DNA from: an uncultured Bergeyella sp.
GTDB lineage: Bacteria > Bacteroidota > Bacteroidia > Flavobacteriales > Weeksellaceae
Assembly: GCA_916710115.1 (NCBI GenBank)
Contig: CAKAOY010000003.1
Span: 1 to 25,060, forward strand
Direction of reading: 5' to 3'
Length of the DNA: 25,060 nucleotides
Made by a program: the position numbers and the translations under genes. A model generated the notes under the pieces. It saw only the letters and a program-made list of their open reading frames with translations. It was not told the DNA's origin and searched no databases. How positions within the stretch are numbered: position 1 is the stretch's first letter; each line of letters starts with the position of its first letter. Positions 7,821 to 15,472 of the stretch are shown here, piece after piece.

Positions 7821-9398
7821 TTAATTATACTTCGTTGCAATATCATTTGCTACAGCCTTCAATACATCGGTAATATTACTATCAATTTTACCTGATTTTA
7901 TTGCTTGCATTGTGTCAGGGTGTTTTGTTCTCAAGAATTCTACATATTCTTTCATAAACTCCTTCACCTTTCTTACAGGGACATTTCTCAATAAGTTTTC
8001 AGTTCCTGCGTACACCATTGCTACTTGATCTTCTACACGAAGTGGAGAATTTACAGGTTGTTTTAAGATTTCCACATTCTTCTCTCCTTTTGTAATTACG
8101 GATAGTGTAGCAGCATCAAGGTCAGAACCAAATTTAGCAAAAGCCTCTAATTCTTTATACTGAGCTTGATCAAGTTTTAAGGTTCCTGATACCTTTTTCA
8201 TTGATTTAATTTGAGCGTTACCTCCTACCCTTGATACAGAAATCCCCACATTAATTGCGGGTCTTACTCCAGAGTTGAATAAATCAGACTCCAAGAATAT
8301 TTGCCCATCTGTAATGGAAATAACATTCGTAGGAATGTATGCAGACACATCTCCTGCTTGTGTTTCAATAATTGGCAATGCTGTTAGAGACCCTCCACCT
8401 TTTACTATTGGTTTCAAAGATTCTGGTAAGTCATTCATTTGCTTAGCTATTTCGTCATCAGCAATTACTTTTGCTGCTCTTTCTAATAGACGAGAGTGTA
8501 AGTAAAACACATCCCCTGGATAAGCCTCACGACCTGGTGGTCTTCTTAGAAGGAGTGAAAGTTCTCTATATGCTACGGCTTGTTTAGACAAATCATCATA
8601 AACAATAAGTGCTGGGCGACCTGTATCACGGAAAAACTCTCCAATCGCAGCCCCCGCCATTGGTGCATATACTTGCATTGGTGCAGGGTCAGAAGCATTT
8701 GCTGCAACTACCACTGTATAGGCCAAAGCTCCTTTATCTGCCAAAGTCTGAACGATTTGTGCTACAGTAGAACCTTTCTGTCCTACAGCCACATATATAC
8801 AGAATACAGGCTGTCCTGCATCATAAAATTCTTTTTGGTTGAGAATTGTATCAATCGCAACAGTTGTTTTACCTGTTTGTCTATCACCGATAATCAACTC
8901 TCTTTGTCCTCTACCTACTGGAATCATAGAATCCACAGCCACAATGCCCGTTTGTAATGGTTCATTTACTGGCTGACGATAGATTACACCTGGTGCTTTT
9001 CTTTCCAATGGCATTTCGTATAACTCCCCAGTGATAGGACCTTTGCCATCTATTGGATTCCCTAGAGTATCTACCACCCTTCCTAATAGTCCCTCTCCCA
9101 CTCTGATAGAGGAAATTCTATTAATTCTTCTTACAGTATCACCTTCTTTTACCAACTTGGATTCTCCAAGTAATGCTACCCCTACATTATCCTCTTCGAG
9201 GTTAAGTACTATTCCCTCTACATCAGATGAAAACTTCACCAACTCTCCATATTGTACATTTTCGAGACCATACACACGAGCGATACCATCACCGATAGTT
9301 AATACCGTTCCAACCTCTTCAATATTGGACTGAGTATCAAAATTTGCTAATTGCTGTTTCAATATTGCTGAAACTTCTGCTGGATTTATTTCTGCCAT
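7821..9398 (-). CDS. atpA: F1Fo ATP synthase alpha subunit
   Basis: The alpha subunit carries the noncatalytic nucleotide sites of F1 and supplies the arginine finger to the catalytic beta sites. At 525 residues it has normal length. The beta-barrel domain spans about residues 25-95, followed by the nucleotide-binding domain with Walker [10 protein letters not shown] at 171-179, Walker B region [12 protein letters not shown], and [39 protein letters not shown] holds the arginine finger, and the C-terminal helical domain follows. It is preceded by atpH with an 18 bp gap. The partner beta subunit gene atpD is not present in the window. Confidence 0.98.
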   Translation of the reverse strand: MAEINPAEVSAILKQQLANFDTQSNIEEVGTVLTIGDGIARVYGLENVQYGELVKFSSDVEGIVLNLEEDNVGVALLGESKLVKEGDTVRRINRISSIRVGEGLLGRVVDTLGNPIDGKGPITGELYEMPLERKAPGVIYRQPVNEPLQTGIVAVDSMIPVGRGQRELIIGDRQTGKTTVAIDTILNQKEFYDAGQPVFCIYVAVGQKGSTVAQIVQTLADKGALAYTVVVAANASDPAPMQVYAPMAGAAIGEFFRDTGRPALIVYDDLSKQAVAYRELSLLLRRPPGREAYPGDVFYLHSRLLERAAKVIADDEIAKQMNDLPESLKPIVKGGGSLTALPIIETQAGDVSAYIPTNVISITDGQIFLESDLFNSGVRPAINVGISVSRVGGNAQIKSMKKVSGTLKLDQAQYKELEAFAKFGSDLDAATLSVITKGEKNVEILKQPVNSPLRVEDQVAMVYAGTENLLRNVPVRKVKEFMKEYVEFLRTKHPDTMQAIKSGKIDSNITDVLKAVANDIATKYN

Positions 9399-9416
9399 TA
9401 TCTGGTTATTTTTTCG

Positions 9417-9953
9417 TTAGTTTAACTGAAAATTTTTCTTAATTTGATTAAGTTTATCTTTTACAGAAGCATTTATCTGTTGGTCTCCTACTCTTAAAAT
9501 GTACCCTCCTAATATTTCTGGCTTAATAACCAACTCCAATTCGTATTGAGTAGATTTCACCAAATCGGTAGATTTCAAAATACCATTAATAGACTCTTGA
9601 GAAAGTTGTGTAGCAATGGTGAGAATCACTTTTTGCACCCCATTTTCTCTATCTACTTTATCCACAAACTCCTGTGCTATATCATATAAATACACCTCTC
9701 TTCCTCTGGAAATCACCAACTTAATAAAATTAAGAGTAGCCAATGAAAAATTTTTGAATACTTCTTTTGCGACCTCTATTTTTTTCTTATGATCAATAAA
9801 TGGTATTGCCAAAAATCTTACCAAATCCTTAGAGTCCGACAAAATTTTCACAACATCTTTCATCTCATTATATAATACATCAGTATTATTAGCTTCTTTT
9901 GCAAAATCTAATAATCCCTGAGCATATCTTTTTGCGACTTTACTCCTAGACAT
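9417..9953 (-). CDS. atpH: F1Fo ATP synthase delta subunit (OSCP)
   Basis: The delta subunit sits on top of F1 and ties it to the b-subunit peripheral stalk. The 178-residue length fits. The start MSRSKVAKRYAQGLLDFAKEANN is the characteristic N-terminal helix (A.RYA..L...A). The central LNFIKLVISRGREVYLYDIAQEFVDKVDRENG and the C-terminal KPEILGGYILRVGDQQINASVKDKLNQIKKNF are the conserved linker and C-terminal segments (GG..R.G....D.S...L). It lies between atpF (6 bp gap) and atpA (18 bp gap), consistent with tight co-translation. Confidence 0.95.
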   Translation of the reverse strand: MSRSKVAKRYAQGLLDFAKEANNTDVLYNEMKDVVKILSDSKDLVRFLAIPFIDHKKKIEVAKEVFKNFSLATLNFIKLVISRGREVYLYDIAQEFVDKVDRENGVQKVILTIATQLSQESINGILKSTDLVKSTQYELELVIKPEILGGYILRVGDQQINASVKDKLNQIKKNFQLN

Positions 9954-9959
9954 AGTATT

Positions 9960-10454
9960 TTAGTTTTGGTTAGAGTTATTTAAATAATTTTCTACCAAAG
10001 TATTTTGGGCATCGGTATTATCCAATTTTTGTCTCAAAATTTGTTCTGCAATACCTACTGACAAAGCTCCAATTTGATTTTTGATATCCTCCATAGCAGC
10101 AGACTTTTCCGCTTGGATGGTCTGTCTTGCTTGTTCAATAAGTTTTACTCCCTCTTCTTTTGCAAGAGTTTGGGCCTCAGTTACTATTTTATCTTTCAAT
10201 TCTCGTGCTTCTTTCAAAATTGCATCTCTTTCAATTTTTGCTTCACGAATAATTCTATCATTATCAGCTTTCAGCTCCTCCATCTCTTTTCTTGCTAATT
10301 TTGCTTGATTAATAGCATCTACGATGGATATTTCTCTATCATTAACTGCTTTAAGAATTGGCCCCCAAGCAAATTTTCCTAAAAGAAATACCAATGCTAA
10401 GAATACAATAGCCGTCCAAAATATATTACCAATAGCTGGTGTTAATAATTCCAT
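9960..10454 (-). CDS. atpF: F1Fo ATP synthase b subunit
   Basis: The b subunit forms the peripheral stalk that holds F1 against rotation. The 164-residue protein has one N-terminal membrane helix (about residues 5-28, AIGNIFWTAIVFLALVFLLGKF) followed by the usual WGPILKAVNDRE turn. A long charged helical region rich in Ala, Glu and Lys (about 40-140) follows and is expected to be a right-handed coiled coil. It follows atpE, from which it is separated by 97 bp holding a terminator-like hairpin, and precedes atpH by 6 bp. A single b gene is present, so a homodimeric stalk is expected. Confidence 0.95.
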   Translation of the reverse strand: MELLTPAIGNIFWTAIVFLALVFLLGKFAWGPILKAVNDREISIVDAINQAKLARKEMEELKADNDRIIREAKIERDAILKEARELKDKIVTEAQTLAKEEGVKLIEQARQTIQAEKSAAMEDIKNQIGALSVGIAEQILRQKLDNTDAQNTLVENYLNNSNQN

Positions 10455-10505
10455 TTTTTTGAATTTTATACTTTTAATTTGTTGTTTTTTTATAACTTTT
10501 TAATA

Positions 10506-10540
10506 AAAAGACCCCTGCAAACCAACCGTTTGCAGAAGTT
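10506..10540 (-). terminator. Terminator-like hairpin between atpE and atpF
   Basis: CTGCAAAC at 10515-10522 pairs with GTTTGCAG at 10528-10535 with a five-base loop, and outer AAGA/TCTT pairs plus G-T wobbles extend the stem. On the minus strand a TTTTT tail follows. It sits 12 bp after the atpE stop and inside the operon, so it is either a partial terminator or an RNA-stabilising 3' hairpin. Confidence 0.72.
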
Positions 10541-10551
10541 CTTATTTCATA

Positions 10552-10761
10552 TTATCCATTTCCAAGCATTGCTACCACAATACCGAATAGACCAGCACCT
10601 TCGATAAGAGCTGCTGCAATAATCATTGCTGTTTGGATTTTACCTGATTGCTCTGGTTGTCTTGCAATACCCTCCATTGCTGAAGAACCAATTTTACCAA
10701 TACCAAACCCTACACCAAGAACTGCTAAACCAGCTCCGATTGCTGCGATACTACCTGTCAT
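10552..10761 (-). CDS. atpE: F1Fo ATP synthase c subunit
   Basis: The c subunit forms the rotating membrane ring of Fo. The 69-residue protein has two membrane helices joined by the conserved polar loop ARQPE. Helix 1 (about residues 5-25) is glycine rich, IGAGLAVLGVGFGIGKIG. Helix 2 (about 42-66), IQTAMIIAAALIEGAGLFGIVVAML, carries the ion-binding carboxylate Glu54. The residue after Glu54 is glycine, not the serine or threonine often seen in sodium-type rings, which suggests proton coupling. It follows atpB by 36 bp and is trailed by a hairpin that could raise its mRNA level relative to the downstream genes, as needed for a multi-copy ring. Confidence 0.97.
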   Translation of the reverse strand: MTGSIAAIGAGLAVLGVGFGIGKIGSSAMEGIARQPEQSGKIQTAMIIAAALIEGAGLFGIVVAMLGNG

Positions 10762-10797
10762 AATACTATAATTTTAAAAAGTTAATAAATTTAAATC

Positions 10798-11877
10798 CTA
10801 ATGTCCATGATGTGGTTCCTCAACTGCTGAACCTATAAATAATGCCGTAAGCATCGTAAAAATATAAGCTTGTAATGCTGCTACCAACACTTCCAAAGTA
10901 TAGATAAATAAAGACATACCTATGGATACTGGAGCAATACCATATGATTTCATGATGAATATTAAGCTAATCAAACTCATAATAATGATGTGTCCTGCCG
11001 TCATATTTGCAAAAAGACGAATCATCAAAGCAAATGGTTTTGTAATAATACCCAACAATTCCACTGGTACTAATATTATATATATCAATATCTTACCGCC
11101 AAAAGGCATTCCCTTACCAAGCGGATCAAACATATGCAACCAATATGTCTTTCTACCACTGAAATTAACAATCAATAATGTAAAGACAGAAAGAGTCAAG
11201 GTAAATGCAATATTCCCTGTAGTATTTGCCGCACCTGGGAAAAGTCCTAAAATATTCAACACCCAGATGAACAAAAATGTCGTTACCAAATATGGTACAT
11301 ATTTTTTATATCTCAAATGTCCAATATTCTGCAAAGCTACATCATCTCTAATAAACAACACTATCGGTTCTATAAATTTTGCAATACCACTTGGTATAGT
11401 AGATTTTTTATAACGAGATGCCGTAGCAACACCTAAAATAAGCAGAATAATTGCTCCAAAAAGCATCTGTGCAACATTTTTAGTAATAGAAAAATCTAAC
11501 GGCTGATTATTCGTAGGGTGATGATGCTCGTCCATAGACAACTCTCCCTTCTCATTTGTCTTATAAATTTTCTCGTGATATAACTTGTAAAAATCACCAT
11601 CTATAGAAGCCACACCCTCACCATGTCCAAACCTAGAAGAACTAAACACTTTCAGTCCATTATCCCAAAGAATAACTGGCAAATGAAGAGTAACCGAATT
11701 CTCCCCTTCACCCCAAAAATGCCACGAATGACCATCTTGTATGTGGTGCATAATGAACGGAACAGGATTATAAGTTTCCTCCTTACCCAGTCCCGAATGC
11801 CCCTCGTGTGCATCATTGGCAAATCCGAATGAAAATGCTAATAATGATAAAATGACCAAAAGTCTTTTGAATTTCAT
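10798..11877 (-). CDS. atpB: F1Fo ATP synthase a subunit
   Basis: The a subunit provides the proton half-channels beside the c ring. The protein is 359 residues, about 90 longer than in E. coli, because of an N-terminal signal peptide (MKFKRLLVILSLLAFSFGFA) and a periplasmic domain of about 110 residues rich in histidine (AHEGHSG, HHIQDGHSWHFWGEG, DEHHHP). This extended form is usual in Bacteroidota. The membrane part contains LNILGLFPGAANTTGNI and PFALMIRLFANMTAGH, where Arg287 is the essential arginine facing the c-ring carboxylate. The C-terminus ends EEPHHGH. It is the first of the six ATP synthase genes here and has its own promoter candidate. Confidence 0.96.
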   Translation of the reverse strand: MKFKRLLVILSLLAFSFGFANDAHEGHSGLGKEETYNPVPFIMHHIQDGHSWHFWGEGENSVTLHLPVILWDNGLKVFSSSRFGHGEGVASIDGDFYKLYHEKIYKTNEKGELSMDEHHHPTNNQPLDFSITKNVAQMLFGAIILLILGVATASRYKKSTIPSGIAKFIEPIVLFIRDDVALQNIGHLRYKKYVPYLVTTFLFIWVLNILGLFPGAANTTGNIAFTLTLSVFTLLIVNFSGRKTYWLHMFDPLGKGMPFGGKILIYIILVPVELLGIITKPFALMIRLFANMTAGHIIIMSLISLIFIMKSYGIAPVSIGMSLFIYTLEVLVAALQAYIFTMLTALFIGSAVEEPHHGH

Positions 11878-11904
11878 AACAAAACGCTATTTCTAAAATT
11901 TTCG

Positions 11905-11936
11905 CAAAAATATAAAATATTATTCTTATTAACAAT
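11905..11936 (-). promoter_or_regulatory. Promoter for the atpBEFHAG genes
   Basis: On the minus strand, TATTTTTG (11905-11912) lies 20 bases downstream of ATTG (11933-11936). The -7 element is perfect and the -33 element differs by one base. Initiation near 11898 would give a leader of about 20 nt before atpB. Confidence 0.55.
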
Positions 11937-11986
11937 ATTTACAATTAATTTTATTAATATTTCTTTAAATTTCGTCTATTTTATTT

Positions 11987-12331
11987 CTATTTTTTTCTTA
12001 ACAGTCTAATTATCAATATTATTTCAAAGAATAAATAAATCCAATAAATTACGAAATATGTTAAAATATTATCCTTAAATTCTTTTTCAACCATAGCAAT
12101 ATATACTACGGCAAATAATTTCAGTATAATGAACCCCAAAAAAAGAAAACCTGAAATTCCTTTTTTTAGAAATTTTTCTATCAAAATAATACTTAAAATC
12201 CCTATGAATGTAATGAAAAATATTAAAAAATGTATTCTATAACTGACCGCCACACCACCATATTCTCCGAGTAAAAAATGTACTCCAAAGAGAAATATTG
12301 TAGCAAGTACAAAACTCAAAATCTCCTTCAT
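11987..12331 (-). CDS. Four-helix membrane protein, DUF6168-like
   Basis: The 114-residue protein is almost entirely hydrophobic, with four predicted membrane helices at about residues 4-22, 31-54, 58-80 and 88-110, and short charged loops (EKFLKKG, VEKEFKDN). It ends in RLLRKK. I recognise no catalytic motif. By length, topology and position directly ahead of atpB it resembles the small membrane protein (DUF6168) found before atpB in flavobacteria, near the place where AtpI/AtpZ sits in other operons; this family call is from context and recall, not from a search. A role in ATP synthase assembly is only an inference. Its start follows the stop of the phosphorylase gene by 3 bp, so the two are co-transcribed. 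Confidence 0.72.
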   Translation of the reverse strand: MKEILSFVLATIFLFGVHFLLGEYGGVAVSYRIHFLIFFITFIGILSIILIEKFLKKGISGFLFLGFIILKLFAVVYIAMVEKEFKDNILTYFVIYWIYLFFEIILIIRLLRKK

Positions 12332-12334
12332 ATA

Positions 12335-13189
12335 TTATTGTATAATCCTATCCAAAACCCACTGAATAGCATCTCGCTCTACCTTATGATGGTCGGCAGA
12401 AAACTCACCACGGCGTCTATTGGCAATTACGCAATTTACCGTAATAGCACGATGTCCCAATAATTTAGCAAGACCATAGATAGCCGAAGTCTCCATTTCA
12501 AAATTGCTAATTCCTAACTCATTGAGTACTTCTAAAAACTTATCATCAAGGGCTCTTAATCTCAATTGTCGCCCCTGCGGAGCATAAAAACCTGGAAAAG
12601 TAGCCGTATTCCCAAAATATTTAGCATCCTTATATAGATTCTTTAACTCCGAAGAACATTCCCCAAAATATAACATCGGCTTAATATTATCATACGGAAA
12701 ATCTGAAAGGAATTTTTTAGAAAAATCATTCTCAAAATGATAATCTGAATAAAAATGTAACAATCCATCTAATCCCACTACATTCTCTGATACCAACATA
12801 TTATCAACCTCAATATCAGGATTTACACTACCACAAGTTCCCAAACGGAACAATTGCAAAGATTTTTTCTCACTATGAAACTCCTTATTATTTAGGTCTA
12901 TATTCACCAAGGCGTCGAGTTCGTTCATTACGATATCTATATTCTCTGTACCGATACCAGTAGAAAGTACCGAAATTCTCTCCCCTCTCAATACTCCTGT
13001 ATGGGTATAAAATTCTCTCTTATTTTTCTTTATCTCTACCTTATCAAAAAACTGAGATACCTTCGGCACCCTATCAGGATCACCCACCAAAATTATTTTA
13101 TCGGCAATATCTTCTGGCAACAAATTAAGGTGATACACACTCCCATCTGCATTAAGCACCAACTCTGATGCTGATAATTTATCAATCAT
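12335..13189 (-). CDS. Nucleoside phosphorylase, uridine phosphorylase-like
   Basis: The 284-residue protein belongs to the PNP/UDP phosphorylase family (NP-I fold), which cleaves nucleosides with phosphate to give the base and ribose 1-phosphate. Visible motifs are ILVGDPDRVPKV (residues 33-44, phosphate-binding loop), STGIGTENIDIVMNEL, LFRLGTCGS with the conserved Arg and Gly-Thr pair, and NFEMETSAIYGLAKLLGH, which contains the Glu-Met-Glu ribose-binding residues. The overall pattern is closest to uridine phosphorylase, but the base specificity cannot be fixed from sequence reading. It is cytoplasmic. It is the first gene of the minus-strand run that continues through the small membrane protein into atpB, an unexpected partner for ATP synthase. 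The 258 bp upstream to ffh is AT-rich and shows only a weak promoter candidate (CAAACCTA, 13377-13384). Confidence 0.88.
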   Translation of the reverse strand: MIDKLSASELVLNADGSVYHLNLLPEDIADKIILVGDPDRVPKVSQFFDKVEIKKNKREFYTHTGVLRGERISVLSTGIGTENIDIVMNELDALVNIDLNNKEFHSEKKSLQLFRLGTCGSVNPDIEVDNMLVSENVVGLDGLLHFYSDYHFENDFSKKFLSDFPYDNIKPMLYFGECSSELKNLYKDAKYFGNTATFPGFYAPQGRQLRLRALDDKFLEVLNELGISNFEMETSAIYGLAKLLGHRAITVNCVIANRRRGEFSADHHKVERDAIQWVLDRIIQ

Positions 13190-13380
13190 ATTCTATATAT
13201 TTTAAAGGGCTAAAAATACTCATTTTTTCCTAAACTGAAAAATAAAAACTTCGTTAAAATGATTTTCTCCCACTAAATATTCTAATTTATCTTATAAATA
13301 TATATTATAATTATATATTCTCCACTCTCTTCATATTTTTGTTTATTTTCTTTATTAATCCAACTAAAACATAACACAAA

Positions 13381-13399
13381 CCTATATTTAATTTATAGG
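13381..13399. repeat. Small inverted repeat ahead of ffh
   Basis: CCTATA at 13381-13386 pairs with TATAGG at 13394-13399 around a seven-base spacer. It lies just upstream of the ffh -7 element, where an operator might be, but the arms are short and the region is AT-rich, so this is a weak call. Confidence 0.3.
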
Positions 13400-13418
13400 A
13401 GTATAATTAATTTTTTAT

Positions 13419-13426
13419 TACTTTTG
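13419..13426 (+). promoter_or_regulatory. -7 promoter element of ffh
   Basis: TACTTTTG fits TAnnTTTG and is identical to the -7 element of the rpsL operon. Transcription would start near 13432, giving a leader of about 15 nt. No convincing TTTG lies at the -33 position. Confidence 0.5.
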
Positions 13427-13447
13427 CAGATATTTATTATAAATATT

Positions 13448-14830
13448 ATGTTCAATAGCTTACAAGATAAATTAGACAAAGCACTGCACAGCCTATCAGG
13501 ACGTGGTAAAATCACAGAAATCAATGTAGCAGAAACCATAAAAGAAATACGCCGTGCCTTAGTAGATGCCGATGTAAATTACAAAATCGCCAAAGACCTA
13601 ACCAAAAGAGTACAAGATAAGGCCATTGGGCAAAATGTATTGACCTCCCTAACACCAGGGCAGTTGATGACTAAAATTGTACATACTGAATTGGTAGAAC
13701 TAATGGGAGGCACTCAAGAGGGTATCAATCTCTCTGGTAGGCCAACAATAATCCTAATAGCTGGGCTACAAGGGTCAGGGAAAACTACTTTCTCTGGAAA
13801 ATTGGCAAACTACTTAAAAATAAAAAAAGCTAAAAAACCGCTCTTGGTAGCGTGTGATGTCTATCGTCCCGCAGCTATTGACCAGCTAAAAGTTTTAGGA
13901 ACACAAATTAATGTTCCTGTATATTCCGAAGATGCTAATAACCAGCCAGCCAATATTTCCGAAAATGCCATCAACTATGCTAAGGCAAATGGATTCGATG
14001 TGGTAATTGTGGATACAGCAGGGCGTCTTGCTGTAGATGAAGAAATGATGAAGGAAATAAAACTTGTCCATCAAACCATTACTCCACACGAAACACTCTT
14101 CGTAGTGGATTCTATGACAGGGCAAGATGCTGTAAATACTGCTAAAGCCTTCAATGATGTACTAAACTTCAATGGTATAGTTCTTACCAAATTAGATGGA
14201 GACACGCGTGGCGGAGCTGCCCTTACCATTCGTTCCGTAGTAGAAAAGCCTATAAAATTCATCTCCACAGGTGAAAAAATGGAGGCTCTTGACCTATTCT
14301 ATCCAGAAAGAATGGCCGACAGAATACTCGGAATGGGTGATGTTATTTCCCTTGTGGAAAGAGCTCAAGAACAATTTGATGAAGAAGAAGCAAAAAAACT
14401 CCAAAAGAAAATAGCTAAAAATGAATTTGGCTTTGATGATTTCCTAAAACAAATCCAACAAATCAAAAAAATGGGTAATATGAAAGATCTTATGGGTATG
14501 CTCCCTGGGATAGGAAAAGCCATCAAAGATATAGATATTAAAGATGATGCCTTTAAACATATTGAAGCCATCATCTACTCAATGACTCCCGAAGAGAGAA
14601 GAAGACCTTCCATCATCAATATCCAAAGAAAAAATAGAATAGCCAAAGGCTCGGGAAGAAAAATTGAAGAAATAAATCAACTAATGAAACAATTTGACCA
14701 AATGGGAAAAATGATGAAAATGATGCAGGGGCCACAAGGAAAACAATTAATGCAAATGATGAGTAAAATGGGAGGAGGAATACCAAATATCCCTGGGCTT
14801 GGCGGTCTCGGAAAAATGTTCGGAAAATAA
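13448..14830 (+). CDS. ffh: Signal recognition particle protein Ffh (SRP54)
   Basis: Ffh binds 4.5S RNA and signal sequences of nascent membrane proteins and docks to FtsY at the membrane. The 460-residue protein shows the N domain (residues 1-90, MFNSLQDKLDKALHSLSGRGKI), then the GTPase G domain with GLQGSGKTT at 106-114, DVYRPAAIDQL, DTAGRLAVDEEMM and TKLDGDTRGGAAL. The methionine-rich M domain (about 320-460) includes GSGRKIEEINQLMKQFDQMGKMMKMMQG and the glycine-rich tail GGIPNIPGLGGLGKMFGK. The start at 13448 is the family start; an in-frame TTG at 13424 lies within the -7 promoter element and is rejected. A thioredoxin-like gene follows after 24 bp without a terminator, so the two are probably co-transcribed. 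Confidence 0.97.
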   Translation: MFNSLQDKLDKALHSLSGRGKITEINVAETIKEIRRALVDADVNYKIAKDLTKRVQDKAIGQNVLTSLTPGQLMTKIVHTELVELMGGTQEGINLSGRPTIILIAGLQGSGKTTFSGKLANYLKIKKAKKPLLVACDVYRPAAIDQLKVLGTQINVPVYSEDANNQPANISENAINYAKANGFDVVIVDTAGRLAVDEEMMKEIKLVHQTITPHETLFVVDSMTGQDAVNTAKAFNDVLNFNGIVLTKLDGDTRGGAALTIRSVVEKPIKFISTGEKMEALDLFYPERMADRILGMGDVISLVERAQEQFDEEEAKKLQKKIAKNEFGFDDFLKQIQQIKKMGNMKDLMGMLPGIGKAIKDIDIKDDAFKHIEAIIYSMTPEERRRPSIINIQRKNRIAKGSGRKIEEINQLMKQFDQMGKMMKMMQGPQGKQLMQMMSKMGGGIPNIPGLGGLGKMFGK

Positions 14831-14854
14831 TTTCAACCTTAAAAACATATCAAA

Positions 14855-15418
14855 ATGGAACAATATTGGAATAATGCCGTTACCTTTGAACAATATTTGA
14901 AGGACGCAAAAGAAAAAATTGAAAATCCTAAAAATCAGGATGATATTGATAAAAAATATTATTATGAACTAGCCGAACAGAGAACCAATAGAATGCTGAA
15001 GGTTTTCAAAATCAATGAAGAGCAACTCGCTACACTAAAAGAAAAAAACTTCAAAGGCAAAATATTAGTAATTACCGAAGCATGGTGCGGAGACTCAAGC
15101 CAGACACTTCCCGTAATTGCAAAATTCTTTGAAGGACACAACGAAGTAAGGATATTTTATAGAGATTCCGACCCATCTCTAATTAATCAATTTCTAACCA
15201 ATGGAGCTCAGGCTATACCAAAAGTGCTAATTTTAGATGAAAATTTTGAAGTAAAAAATACTTGGGGACCGCGTCCAAAGTATGGTTTTGAACTTTTACA
15301 AAAATACAAAGCTAACCCAGAGGAATACACAAAAGAACAATTTTATAATGATTTACAAGTGTATTATGCTAAAAATAGAGGTAAGGACACAATTTCAGAA
15401 TTATTAGAATTATTATAA
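14855..15418 (+). CDS. Thioredoxin-family protein with a CGDS motif
   Basis: The 187-residue protein has a helical N-terminal segment and then a thioredoxin fold (about residues 65-165). KGKILVITEAWCGDSSQTLPVIAKF gives the strand and active-site helix, and AIPKVLILD provides the cis-proline strand. The active site is Trp-Cys-Gly-Asp-Ser (Cys78, Ser81), a CXXS form with only one cysteine, so a normal dithiol-disulfide cycle is not possible; monothiol or thiol-isomerase chemistry, or glutathione or bacillithiol-type partners, are conceivable. It belongs to a group of cytoplasmic thioredoxin-like proteins common in Bacteroidota and Firmicutes. There is no signal peptide. It lies 24 bp after ffh and ends at a long hairpin. 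Confidence 0.85.
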   Translation: MEQYWNNAVTFEQYLKDAKEKIENPKNQDDIDKKYYYELAEQRTNRMLKVFKINEEQLATLKEKNFKGKILVITEAWCGDSSQTLPVIAKFFEGHNEVRIFYRDSDPSLINQFLTNGAQAIPKVLILDENFEVKNTWGPRPKYGFELLQKYKANPEEYTKEQFYNDLQVYYAKNRGKDTISELLELL

Positions 15419-15426
15419 ACCAACTC

Positions 15427-15464
15427 AAAAGCACGAAATTAACATTCTAATTTTGTGCTTTTTT
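15427..15464 (+). terminator. Terminator after the thioredoxin-like gene
   Basis: Arms at 15427-15441 and 15448-15462 form a 15 bp stem (one G-T wobble) around a six-base loop, followed by a T run. The 3' arm overlaps a -7 promoter element for the next gene. Confidence 0.87.
15448..15455 (+). promoter_or_regulatory. -7 element of the TlpA-like gene, inside a terminator arm
   Basis: TAATTTTG matches TAnnTTTG and would place the start of transcription near 15461, about 12 bases before the ATG at 15473. No TTTG is seen at the -33 distance, so the call is tentative. Confidence 0.4.
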
Positions 15465-15472
15465 CCATCAAT

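Noticed and set aside
8275..8957. Open plus-strand frames of 76 and 125 codons opposite atpA, and similar ones opposite fusA and the TonB receptor
   Set aside because: They lie wholly antisense to strongly conserved genes, have no recognisable motif, and their low-complexity composition is what the reverse frames of those genes would give.
13377..13384. CAAACCTA as the minus-strand promoter of the nucleoside phosphorylase
   Set aside because: It fits TAnnTTTG on the minus strand but has no -33 partner and would leave a leader of about 180 nt, so it is mentioned only as a weak candidate.
13424..13447. TTG start of ffh giving eight extra residues
   Set aside because: The codon overlaps the TACTTTTG promoter element, and the family start MFNSLQDKL is at 13448.
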